Shown in pieces: positions 11,859 through 22,766 of a stretch of DNA of 64,000 bases. The stretch's first letter is position 1. Each line of letters begins with the position of its first letter. The position numbers and the translations under genes were made by a program. This DNA comes from Diphasiastrum complanatum (taxonomy: Eukaryota > Streptophyta > Lycopodiopsida > Lycopodiales > Lycopodiaceae), in assembly GCA_029204225.1 (NCBI GenBank), contig CM055102.1:19909349-19973348 (forward strand). The letters run 5' to 3'. The notes below the pieces were generated by a model that saw nothing but the letters and a program-made list of their open reading frames with translations, did not search any database and was not told the origin of the DNA.

Positions 11859-13600
11859 CTAATCTTTATTTAGTATAATTACATCATCCTTTGCACCATC
11901 ATCAACAATGGGAGGCTGAAGCCTTGCCCTGGCCAGTATGCTTAGGATAATTTCTTGTCTAAATCTGTACACCTGGCTTGATGTGTACTCAGGAAGTGTA
12001 AACTACAAGATAGAACATTCATGTATTAGTAATGGCTAAAAACACCAACAAAATAGAAAACTAATCACGATTCCAAAATTAAGAATAAACAAAATTAATT
12101 ACCTTAGAAATATCAACATCTTTCTAAAGGATGAACCACTCAGAAAATAACTTTGCATTATATAATGTGTACCACCCACAGCTGAATGAATCATTTTGTT
12201 GGGGTGACTGCAAAAAAAATTCAGCACACAAGAAATCAATTAAGAAACACAATGAATTAGAATGAAACAAATACATTAGAATACTAATTTTAGAATGTTG
12301 TTCCAAAAGACAGAATTTACCTCCAAACTAATGATCTGCCAGTCCACTGAATGGGAAAAATCTGTTGGAATATATTTACTTAAATACGGCAAGTATATAT
12401 CTACATCCTTATGCGTATTGCTAGCCGAGTTCATCTTGACACAAAATCCTTTAACAATATTATCTACAAATCTCTTAATAGAGATAAGGTTTAAACTCCA
12501 TTGGTCACTGCAAAATAAGATAGAAAGTCCATTTGCAATTCTGAGAACTATTTTCATTGATAATGCCAATGATAAAGCATTAGACAACAAGAAACATTTA
12601 ACATATCTTACTTGGTATGATAAGCCATGACCAAGTATTTTGTTGCTGGTGTGAATCCACTAGTTAGACACTGTGACAATGTGTCGTTATTCTCCTTGAA
12701 GGCATGAAGCAAAAAGTTACTGAGCACCAGTAATTCATTGGATGAATCTCTTGCAATGTCATATTGCAAGAGTGTAATCCCAGACTCTATCACAGGATCA
12801 CTGATAGAAGCCCGTCTATTTTTGAGATCCAAACAATCAACAACTCTATAGTTTATACTAAATTCAAGTTCCTTTATTCTAAAACAAAATGGAATACCAA
12901 TTCTATCTACAACATCGGCTATGTCCTTCTCAAATTTAAGATAATCATCGGAATCTATATATGTATAAAGATTTGAAGGAGGAGGAGGAGGAGGTGATGA
13001 GTAGTATGTACAGTAATTACAGGACTATCCAAAATCGGATGTAGCTATATCTACAACCTTATCTAGGGCAACATTATCTACATTTGCATCCGGGTTAGGC
13101 TTCACAAAATCGGTGGTATCTACCCTCCTTACTTTCTTCGGGGCTCTCTTGGGGGCTGTTTGCTTCCTAGGGCACTTGGTAGAAAGATCAGTCCTATTTA
13201 GAGGAAGAGGTTTGGGAGCAGCAGACTGAGATATGTGTAACTTACAAAAGCTCTTCTTCATTCTCATCAGTAACTAAAAGTCCTTAGGCATAATGGTGAC
13301 TCTCTTAGAATGAAAAACAAGCAAAAATGAATCTTCAAAAAAAAGGCTCATATATTCCCCATCAGCTTCCTGAAGGCACTAGAGAGCAGAGGGTGTAAAT
13401 CTAACAAGCTGACTGAGATCATTTCTAGTTATGTGGCAGACAACACGATAGAATGGAGCTTTAGGAATCAACATAGCGCTTGATCTCTGATACGCACGAA
13501 TATCAGAGAGCCACCTGCTACGGTTGCGCCTTCTAGATCTAGTCGAAGGTGTAATGGCAACCGCAAGGGTTGAGGATGAGCCAGCAGAGAAGAAATCCAT
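11859..13600 (-). pseudogene. Histone H3-fold / Ulp1-like protease gene (four exons, nonsense-disrupted)
   Basis: Exons are 13600-12612, 12507-12321, 12207-12103 and 12002-11859. All junctions have GT-AG ends and every phase agrees (2-nt split codon, then phase 0 twice). Codons 29-115 match the histone H3 fold: SDIRAYQRSS, LIPKAPFYRVV, RFTPSAL, CLQEADGEYM, FFEDS, HSKRVTIMPKDF. A basic tail and a proline run (PPPPPP) follow. Exons 2-4 resemble a C48/Ulp1 protease: DIYLPYLSKYIP, VDWQIISLE (the usual His before Trp is Asp), then QQNDSFSCGWYTLYNAKLF with the candidate catalytic Cys. The final exon ends LQPPIVDDGAKDDVIILNKD. Four in-frame stops, all TAG (codons 74, 109 and 192, and 12126), disrupt it, but there are no frameshifts. 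H3-family histones package DNA and Ulp1 proteases remove SUMO; function here is unknown. A CENH3-like origin is possible (one extra loop-1 residue, F after MPKD). Confidence 0.72.
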
Positions 13601-13639
13601 CCTCGTCTACTTTCTCTTATCCATAGAAGTATACTGAGG

Positions 13640-14330
13640 GATATCGCACTTGTGCGTGATGACTAAGATAAGAAAAGGAGGATTCGGAATGTTCGTAGAT
13701 GAGCGATATGTACGAAAAGAAAGTACGGTATATCGGACCTGTGCGAGCCAAATATCAGAGAGATCCTTGAATATAGAAGAGAGACGCACAAGTCCGATAT
13801 GAGGAGACACGTAAGCAGAAACATCGGACTTGTGTGCATGAAATGCAGTTGGCAGAATATCAATTACGGAGGTGGCGCACAAGTGCGATATGCCGGGGGG
13901 GGGGATGAAAAAAAATCATCGGAGTTTGTGATTTTATATCGCGGTTCGCACGTGCAAAAGAACATCTTGTCGCATGTGCCAACTCTCAAGTAATCAAAAA
14001 GTGACACGTGGTGACAAGTCAGTGAATGATCATTCGACACATGTCAGGTTGTCATTTCACATATGTGGGATTGTACGACGTAATGAGAGAATGACACGTG
14101 TTGTCCATCCGACTAATGAACACGCGACACGTGTCCAGGTGTCACCTCACACGTGCCAATGCTCACTCTTGTGCGTGCATTTTGTTGTACATTTTATTCC
14201 TCGATCCCTACTTGCGCACAAGTGCAATATTCAGGTGCTAGCTGTCATACATATCTCTCTTGTGCGCGATCTTTACAGTTAGTTTTGTTTCGTTTTGTCT
14301 CCCTCGTGCACATGTGGGATATTTGTCATA
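13640..14330. repeat. Cluster of short motifs upstream of the H3/Ulp1 gene
   Basis: A motif close to ATATCGCACTTGTGCG recurs about nine times in both orientations, for example at 13641, 13742, 13784, 13824, 13876, 14210 and 14305. Its core CGCAC-TTG-TGCG is nearly palindromic. A second motif, GACACGTGT and variants, recurs between 13995 and 14150. The cluster lies between the start of the H3/Ulp1 gene and the transposase-like exons. Such arrays are typical of transposase-binding subterminal regions in plant DNA transposons, or of shared promoters; which applies here is inference. Confidence 0.7.
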
Positions 14331-14554
14331 GTGACATGGCCTCTTCCTCAAGATCTACACGAGATTCGAGCCTAAGTTCATTTTTTAATTGAATTTGGGA
14401 TTACTGAAAATCTAGACTACTTCCACAGCCTATTTAGGCCATATTTACATGCTTTTAATATTGCACAACCCAATTCTGACGTATTTTATGAACATTATGT
14501 TAGATTTAGGGATATACTCATTAAGACTGTTATCGCCATAGGTTCACTCTCATA

Positions 14555-15153
14555 CATGTATTTTACGAGGATAGGCAGCACAGGGCTTCCAGTTTGGATC
14601 TGCATATTCTCTAGTGATTCATGTACTCCTAGTAACATCTTTTGCCATTTTCATGCAGTACAAATAAGGGTGTTTTGATGTAGCACCTTGAGAGACATTA
14701 TACATACATTTCAATATTTTCAAATCACCTGCTAAGTGCCATTCAACATTGAAGTCTCCAACTCCTAGAACATTGAGAAGTCCTCCATCCATATGGTCCT
14801 TGATGATCCTAGGATAAGATGTCCTTGAGAATAGCCATGTTAATATATTATGATCCTCCTTCAACACCTGTTCAAAGAATAATCAGACTTAGTTAACAAA
14901 GAATCAATACTATTCAATGAATGTAATATAATAATGAGGCTAGTTACATGAAACGCTGCCAACCACCATATATCATTTTATGACTAGACACTGAATCTGA
15001 AATCTTCTTGGTCCTCTGTTTGTGATAGTGCACCATTCATGAGAGTTATACTAACCCTCTCCATCTTTTGCCCTTTCACAATTTCTGACTCATCTAACTT
15101 AAGTACTATGATTACTTTGTCATTCACTTTTTCAAAGGTTATATCATAGAATG
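14555..15153 (-). pseudogene. Transposase-like gene, core exons
   Basis: Two exons can be read. The first (15153 to 14948) has VIIVLKLDESEIVKGQKMER and SITLMN, later DFRFSV, two stops, and IWWLAAFH before a GTAACT donor. The second starts after ACAG at 14867, joins in phase, and reads VLKEDHNILTWLFSR, then FNVEWHLAGDLKILKCMY, then ATSKHPYLYCM. The acidic residues in LKLDESE and LAGDLK, and the C-terminal cysteine motif, look like the catalytic core of a large DNA-transposon transposase, but I cannot name the superfamily. Open sequence continues past a TGA with REYADPNWKP to about 14555. Truncated at 15154 by an inserted LTR. Same strand as, and upstream of, the H3/Ulp1 gene. Confidence 0.55.
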
Positions 15154-15480
15154 AGTTGGGAGAGAGAGGGAGGAAGAATAAAAGACGAACACGAACGAGA
15201 AACGAACTCGAACAAGAAACGAACGAGAAACAAAAAATGTTCGTGCACAACAGAATGAGTTATTTGACTCTCTCCCTAAGCATGACTACGCCTATCAGAA
15301 TGAACAAAACTTTAGTGATAGAAATCACAGTCATTCTAGATTACGTAGCCAAACATTTAAATGGATGAAGCGCCAGATGAATAATTTGTCACGAATAGCA
15401 AGACAAATTATTTGTCACGAATGATTCGCGAAGAGCTAGACTGTGCTCGACTGATAATTAGTCGCGAATTATTCGCAAAA
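15154..15480 (-). mobile_element. Inverted partial LTR of the 19685 Copia family
   Basis: This is a reverse-complement match to the last roughly 300 bp of the 5' LTR at 19685-20257, including the CT-rich terminus and the block around TCATTCTAGATTACGTAGCC. It ends exactly where the transposase-like exon resumes (15153), so it looks like an LTR fragment inserted into that gene. The other half of the LTR is missing. Confidence 0.85.
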
Positions 15481-15699
15481 GACAAGACTAAAAGCTAATC
15501 GTCTATTACCAGAAAGAGCAACTAGAAAGATCAGACAGAATGAAGAATAAGTATAGCAATATTGACAGATCTAAAACGCAGAACAAACGAACTGTGTCAG
15601 ATTAAGCATATCAAGTGTACAAGCCAATAATGCGGTAGAGCACAAGACAGTAGCGGACGAAACCACGTGCCCTACAAAGCTTATTCCTGTCTGTAATGA

Positions 15700-16160
15700 G
15701 GAATGAAAACCTCCCCATTGAAGAAAATCAAAGGGCATTTGACAAGAGGAGTCGGAAAGCCCAAAATGTGATTCATTTGTTAGTTAAGGATGCCATCATA
15801 CCTTACAGTTCGGGTTCATAAGGACCAAAAGAAACTTGGAACACCTTGAAGGCCTAGTTCGAGATAACGAATATGTCTCGAGTATTAATTTTTAAGGAAA
15901 AGTTACATACTTTGCACATAAATGACGGTGCAACGATCATCGAACATAAAAGTGAAGGAGATTCGAGATCAACTGGTTGTAGTTGGTGAGCAAATTTAAG
16001 ACCAAGAAATTGTACAATTGATGTTGAATAGCTTGAATGACTCATTCCAAACCTTGGTCACGAGTATAGGTACATGCGAGCGGCTATCGAGCTAGGAAGA
16101 ATTGGGAAGTTTGTTGCTACAAGAAGAGCAATGACATGAAAATGTGAGCCAACGTAATAA
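15700..16160 (+). pseudogene. Copia gag remnant
   Basis: Broken frames give a Copia gag (UBN2-type) sequence: AFDKRSRKAQNVIHLLVKDA, then a diverged KETWNTLKA, RVLIFKEKLHTLHINDGATI, and traces of the later helical part (VQLMLNSL-like) up to about 16160. Several stops and frameshifts. It follows the inverted LTR but is on the opposite strand, so it comes from a different insertion. Confidence 0.75.
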
Positions 16161-16599
16161 AGGATTTTATCGAAAATCAGTGGGTTGTGTGGACGTTGGG
16201 AGCGAGCTAAATAAATGGATAAAAAATGCAACAATTAGCAGCAAGATAGTTCAAACGACGGATCAAACAAATGTGCAATTGCTAATAACAACTGTAGAAC
16301 AAATCGCACTCTGATTATTATCAACAGATGAGTACAATGGCTTGAAGTTATTACTTCAGCTTGTTGAGCGTGATAACATTGGCTACAGAGTGATAACTCT
16401 GATCGTTGTGTGTGATAACACATGCAACAAAACAATCTAAATGAATTGATAGAAACAATTATCAGAAGTTTTAGATATCAGATGATTATCAGAATTGCTA
16501 AGAAGTTTTCTGAAGAAGATACATGTCTTGATATACTATTCAAAAATATCTATAATTGATAGCTTTTATAGTTATTACAACCGCCTCAGATAATACAAT
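16161..16599. other. Transposon-derived spacer
   Basis: Sequence between a plus-strand gag remnant and a minus-strand LTR. A GTGATAAC word recurs near 16370-16415. No coding signal was recognised; the lower end of the LTR to the right may extend into it. Confidence 0.3.
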
Positions 16600-16902
16600 G
16601 TAGGTGATCTTCCAACGCGAAGTCGTTGGGTCAGGTTTCTGACCTTTCCTACTGACAATGTTCAAAAATTACATAGGTTTAGATTTTGTACAAAGGATCG
16701 AAAAATATGTACTAGCTCAAAAAATATGTTGTGGGTCGAATAGGTCAAAAAAATTAGACCTAATCTGAACCGAACATGTTTGAAGGCACTCGGATAATTT
16801 TCTCGCTAAGGAAAAACTCGAGCCTTCTGTTTTCTTGGTTTTGTAAAGTTTTCAGGATGCTCATTAACAAATGGATTTGAGACTGAGCATCAAATTCCAA
16901 CA
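16600..16902 (-). mobile_element. 3' LTR of a minus-strand Copia
   Basis: On the minus strand the sequence after the polypurine tract (AAGGGGAAG, plus-strand complement 16903-16913) starts TGTTGGAATTTGATGCTC, a standard LTR beginning. The far end could not be fixed because no second copy exists in the window. Confidence 0.6.
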
Positions 16903-16913
16903 CTTCCCCTTAA

Positions 16914-17842
16914 TGTGGATCTTGAAAAACTTTGATTTTCGGATTTAACTTGTCGTTGAATTTGAGCTGGTGCTCTTTTGTCAAAGCTATTGTGAAGTAA
17001 TCTGTTGTCATCAAGTTTGTCTTGTTGGGTCGATTTTTATTCTCCGTGACAGCAGTTGGCTGGAACTTTATCAGACTTTTTTAACTCCAATGCTAACTTG
17101 CATTTTAGATCCTTCATCAGATTCAGATTGATACTGAATAGTAGAATATCATCTACATAAAGAGTGGAGTTGATGAAGAAATCCGATATAGACTTGAAAT
17201 AGAAATTCGAGTCTGTCGAGTTTGGATAGCAACTATTCTCGTTTAGTAATGTTGATTTGGTGTCCATTGTTGCCTCGCACTGGTCAACATCAGTAAATGA
17301 CTTTGCCTCGGAATTTGTATTTCATTCCTACACAAAGTACTAGGCTGGATCATCTCTAAATAAGAATGGAGATTGTCTGGATCGATTTGTCCTTCTTGGT
17401 TGAAATTTGACCCTCTGATGTGATTCAATTTGTTGAGATTCTGAATCATTTTATGATTTTCGACCCTTGGGTCAGATTTTGCCTATTCGACCCTTTGGTC
17501 GGAATTTGCTGTAGTTAAATTCTCTTTTTGGTCGAAACCTTGTTCTTCTAAAAAATTGGCATTTATGCTTGTGAATGCTTGTTGATTGTCCAGATTGTAG
17601 AGCTTGTATGCCTTCTGATATGGAGAGTAGCCAATAAAAATTAATCTGTTGCTCGACCATTGAATTGGAATTGAATTTTTCGACCCTAGCGTCGGATTTT
17701 GACTATTCGATTCTTGGGCCAAATTTTGTTGTTGATCAACAGAGATATGATTGAAAGCTTTGCATCCAAACACTCTAATATTTGTGAGTGATGGCTTCGA
17801 TCCTATCCACACCTCATAAGCATTGGTACCAAAGAGCAACAT
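16914..17842 (-). pseudogene. Copia integrase/RT remnant
   Basis: Minus-strand frames include the end of integrase (AYEVWIGSKPSLTNIRVFGC, then KAFNHIS) and a hinge rich in asparagine and serine with IFIGYSPYQKAYKLYNLD. Lower down is a collapsed RT with the catalytic STLYVDDILLFS near 17150. Most of the RT N-terminal half is deleted. The 5' end stops at about 17842, where a block shared with dispersed repeat B begins. Multiple stops; non-coding. Confidence 0.85.
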
Positions 17843-18010
17843 ATCATGTTAAAACCATAATAACCCTTATAGTAATGGTTTTGAAAGGAAACCAGACAGA
17901 CTCTAATATCGTATTCTAAAGTCACACATATTTGCCCTAGACTTCATCTATTAATTTGTAAGAATCAAGGACATGATGTTACATTCGAATAGGTAGTGAT
18001 CTTGTTATGC
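17812..18010 (-). repeat. Dispersed repeat B, copy 1
   Basis: On the minus strand the block CTTTCAAAACCATTACTATA, then AGGGTTATTATGG, then AACATGATATGTTGCTCTT and GGTACCAAT is shared with 60215-60280 and, in part, with 41586-41610. It overlaps the first codons of the Copia fragment, so the Copia piece is fused to it. No coding function seen. Confidence 0.65.
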
Positions 18011-18092
18011 AAAACCATAGTAGTGGTTAAGAAAAAAGAATTTGGACCTTCTTCGAAGGTAGTACAGAGAGTATTATGACCAAATAGCATTC

Positions 18093-18490
<398 letters not shown>

Positions 18491-18599
18491 AGTTTAACAG
18501 CTTAACAGCTTAAAATATTTGATCATAAACTGTAGTCCAATCTTCCCTATGTAACACATAGTTGTTTGCGATAGGCTTTCCCATATTATTACTGTATCA

Positions 18600-19684
18600 G
18601 GGTATTCCGCCATTCTGATTGTCATGTACTTTGTGGATAGATGGAACATTATATCCACAAGATCCAAGTACTTTGACACATCCCACATTTTCCTCAATAA
18701 CTCATTTAGTTACATGGATATGCAATGGGCATAGTGGATTACTAGGATATTGTGAAAGATTGCAGAACCATGGAAAACAACTTTCTATGAATAAAGTTTA
18801 CTTTTTAGAAGGTGAGTTAATTCAGATATCCTCTTATTGTCAGAATAGAGATTGTCATCTCCAAAAGACGTTAGAGGAAAATGAATAACTTAAAAAAAAT
18901 AAAAAATCATTACAGAAGATAACAATCAATATCAAATCAGAACTAGAGCAAATGCAATCAATCTTACAATCTATTCGTATTGAAAACTTACAATTATTGA
19001 AGGATGTAAAATTGTTAAAGAAGAAGGTTGGAAGTAAGAAGCGAAACCGACAAAGTTGCAAGGATATTCAAACACTTTCAAAAGGAGGTTGTCGAAATAG
19101 AAGAATCCGTGTATTCAAGTAAGCATATTCTGATTTTTGTAAGTTTTTCAATGACATTTGGATTTAATTTGAGCTATGGTGATATTATGTTAACTATCTA
19201 CTTTTTTTGCAAATCTGCATTAGTAGCTCCTCGGAACATTAAAGACAATGTTTCACTAGGAATGTCATTGGGCACAATATTGGCAGGCAAATCCATCGAG
19301 CGTATCATGAAGAACAATATGAGTTTAAATGTAAAGTGTAAAATAACAGAGTCTTTGATAGTGGACATTAATTTTTTTTTAGATAAGACTATAGTTCCGG
19401 GTGCTTGTGATTTTGCAGGTATTAGCAAGGAAGCATATGCAACAATATTTAAACTAATTAGAGAAGCTTTTAAGCAAGTTCAAATTAGAAATTCCCAATC
19501 CCTAGGACATATCACTTGAAGAAAGAGAGAGATACATTAAACAAAGATATGCATAAATAAGATCACTGGAACTCCATTTCATATTCAGGAGGTGTATGAA
19601 ACTGATGGAAGATCGATATCCTATTATTTATCAAACAACTTATTTGTTGATCTAAATTACTTGCTGAGATACATCGTCACAGTC
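18600..19684 (+). pseudogene. Transposase-like gene, N-terminal part
   Basis: Plus-strand frames give a coiled-coil region (SELEQMQSILQSIRIENLQL), then a conserved-looking basic block GSKKRNRQSCKDIQTLSKGG continuing CRNRRIR, a likely intron, and a further open stretch to 19519 (MSLGTILAGKSIERIMKNN, and GISKEAYATIFKLIREAF). A shifted frame adds ITGTPFHIQEVYETDGRSIS and YYLSNNLFVDLNYLLR right up to the Copia LTR at 19685. I do not recognise a named family. I group it with the exons at 14555-15153 and 25283-25760 because all look like parts of one large transposase-type protein. Contains stops and frameshifts. Confidence 0.42.
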
Positions 19685-20257
19685 TGTTGGATTTACTCCT
19701 TCTACTCTCCCAAATCCCAATTTTAATCTGCCTCCATTCATGCTACATATCTACTAACGTTGTCACGCAGTCTGCATATTTAGATGCAAATTCGCACAAA
19801 TGAAGAAAAGGCAAATGAATCGCGACACTATGTTCTTACCCAGGTTATGGTGACAGGCAAAAAGGGGACACTATCTTACTGAATGCCAAAAGTGCCCTAA
19901 AAGCTAAGGCACTCTGTAAATCTTATCCTAAAATCGTGACTAAATATCAGTCGAGCATAGTCTAGCTCTTCGCGAATCATTCACGACAGATAATTTGTCT
20001 TGCTATTCGCAAAAAATTATTCATCTAGCGCTTCATCCACTTAAACGTTTGGCTACGTAATCTAGAATGACTGTGATTTCTATCACTAAAGTTCTGTTCA
20101 TTCTGATAGGCGTAGTCATGCTTAGGGAGACAGTCAAATAACTCATTCCGCTGTGCACGAACATTTTCTGTTCGAGTTTGTTTCTCATTCGTTTCTTGTT
20201 TGAGTTTGTTTCTCGTTCGTGTTCGTCTTTTATTCTTCCTCCCTCTCTCTCCCAACA
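19685..20257 (+). repeat. 5' LTR of the Copia element
   Basis: Begins TGTTGGATTTACTCC and ends CCCAACA immediately before the primer binding site. Its first roughly 228 bp match the 3' LTR at 24444, with several substitutions and a small indel, so the insertion is not very recent. Confidence 0.92.
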
Positions 20258-20410
20258 TGGTATCAAAGCTATGTTCATAGCTTGATTAGCTTCCACACAA
20301 TACAAGACTCTACTAGTCGATAGAGTAATTGTCTTCTTATTCTGTATTCTTCAGTATCAAATTTTCATACTTAAGTCACCAATAGTTTCTCCTATCACTT
20401 AGACTAATTC

Positions 20411-21230
20411 TTTCACATGGATTCCCAAGGGAAAGCCAGTCCTCTCATGGACAAGCTTGATGGAGCCAATTACCATCTGTGAAAAATTCAAGATGAAAGC
20501 TGTACTAATGGCAAAAGAATTGTACGATGTTGTTACAGGTACAGAAGGGAAACCCGAAGCAGACGACGTAGCAATCGCCAGAAGGAAGCTGAAGGATGGA
20601 AAAGCTTTCACGCTGATCATCCTCAACATCACGGATACACAGATCGGCCATGTATCCGAAGCTCAAACATCGAAAGAAGTCTGGGACATCTTGAGCACGC
20701 TATACGAAGTGCGAGATATAGCTTCCAAGCTACATCTCAGGAAGAAGTTCTACTCCCTCAAGATGACTAATGGTGATTCTCTGCAGAATCACACTAATCA
20801 ATTCAAGAACCTGGTAAGACAAATGACTGTTGTTGGATCTGTCATAGACGATCAAGACGCAGTGATGCAACTGCTTACAAGCTTGCCAAGTTCTTACGAC
20901 AGCTGGGTGATGATCATCACGACTCATCCAGAATTGACTCTTTCGAGAGTCATTACTATGTTGTTGCAGGAAGACACGTGAAGGAACGAAGCCTCGAGTT
21001 CCTCAGTTGATTCTCACGCCTTGTACACCAACAAGAGCATGACAAAGCGGAAGAAGAAGAAAGGCCCGAAGTTATCAAAGCCACACCAGAAACCAGCTCA
21101 GCACAAGAAACAGTCGAATCCGCAGACAAAGAAGAAGTTGTTCTGCAGATACTGCAAACGAAACAACCACAAAATTCAAGACTGCCGAATACTTCAAGCG
21201 AAGAACAACAACAAAGGACAATCGAATTAA
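20411..21230 (+). pseudogene. Copia gag (nucleocapsid)
   Basis: Gag polyprotein of the 19685-24671 element. The start (MDSQGKASPLMDKLDGANYHL) shifts frame into 20457-20981, which carries the UBN2-type gag helices (ELYDVVTG, HVSEAQTSKEVWDILSTLYE, LLTSLPSSYDSW). After a stop at 20979 the frame resumes with a lysine-rich stretch and a CCHC zinc knuckle, CRYCKRNNHKIQDC, near 21140-21185. Confidence 0.9.
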
Positions 21231-22640
21231 GTGGAAAATACAACTGCAGAAGCTCCACAACCAATTCAAGAAGCAGATCATGATGCCTTCATGACCAACC
21301 ATCAAGGAGCATTTGGCGACAGTTCTTGGTTCCTGGATTTCGGAGCCACTCAGCACATGACTAGTCTAATCGACTGTTTCGAGTCCTATACACCTTACAG
21401 TACCCAAAAATTTGTTCACCTTGGCGACAATAGCACACAAGCTATTAAATGTGAAGGCACTATAAGATTATGCTTTGCAAATGATCAATCTAAGCTATTC
21501 TCCAAAGTTTTGTATGTACCTAAGTTATCCACAAATCTGCTCTCTATAAGCAAAATCACAGATCTAGGACACAAAGTAGAATTCGAATGTGATCAATGTA
21601 AAGTAGTTGATAGGACAGACAAGATCCTAGCACTCAGAAAGAGGCATGGGTACTTGTATAAATTAAGTCATTTGTTTTTCTACCTCTAATCAGACTCTCA
21701 ATACTTCAATTCAATCAAATAAAGGTTTACTTTGGCATTATAGACTTGGTCATTTAAATTATGCTGTTGTACAACGAATGTCTAGACAATCTATTGTTCT
21801 TAATCTCGACTACCCTCGCAAAACAGTCGAGCTACATGTCTGTCAAGACTGTCTAGTTGGTAAACAGACTAGGAAGCCATTTAAGTCAAGCCATCAGCAT
21901 GTTGCTAGAGGATTGCTAGATGTTGTAAGATATTTGTGGCCCGATGAAAAATCCTTCGCTGAAGGAAGCCAAGTATTTTATAACCTTTATTGGTGAATTC
22001 TCAAGAAGAACGATGGTGTATTTCATAAAGAAGAAATCAGAAGCCTTCAACTGCTTCAGAATCTTCAAGGAGCGTGCAGAAAAGGAGATTGGAAGGATGA
22101 TCAAGGCCCTAAGGTCAGACAACGGTGGAGAATATATCTCTATCTAGTTCAAGGAGTACTGCCAAAGCCAAGCATTGAGCAGCAGTTCATCACTCCTTAC
22201 AATCCTCAGTTTAATGGCTTAGCTGAGAGGAAGAACCGTACTCTGGTTGAATCTGCTAAGTGTATGCTAGCACATGCATCGTTGCCCAAGAGGTTCTGGG
22301 CTGAAGCTGTCTCCACTATAGCTTACATCCAAAATAGATGTTCAACCAAACCTCTCTCAAACAAGACACCCCACGAGGTGTGGACAAGCTGCAAGCCTTC
22401 TTTGAAGAACCTAAGAGTGTTTGGGTGCATTGCCTACGCGTAGATCCCAAAGGACACAAGGAAGAAATTGGACTTCCAAGGTCTCAAGACCATCTTGATC
22501 GGATATACGTCGTCTGATAATACCTACAAGCTATACGATCCTGATACCTAGCATATCCTGTATAGCCGGGATACAGTCTTTATCGAGGATGAGTTTGTCG
22601 ACCTCAAAGACAAGGAAATTGCCAAGAAGGACCTTCATCA
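21231..22640 (+). pseudogene. Copia protease and integrase
   Basis: The protease box reads WFLDFGATQHMT, where the catalytic DSGA is changed to DFGA. The GAG-pre-integrase block follows (VLYVPKLSTNLLSISK, then LWHYRLGHLN). The integrase has HVCQDCLVGKQTRKPF, YFITFIGEFSRRTMVYFIKK and ALRSDNGGEY, a stop at 22145, then NPQFNGLAERKN-like sequence in another frame to about 22600. The lost active-site serine and repeated stops rule out function. Confidence 0.88.
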
Positions 22641-22766
22641 CCTGCCATTGACATGACAGTCCGAGCTTCTGGCTCAGGCATGTCTATCGTCGACCCACTT
22701 TGAGACATCGAATCAGATGAAGATGTTGTTGCTATCCAGCAACAAGTCCTAGGAGCGGTTCATCAG

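Noticed and set aside
13607-13882. Minus-strand frame upstream of the H3/Ulp1 start
   Set aside because: Made largely of the repeated regulatory-type motif and out of frame with the H3 exon; not supported as coding.
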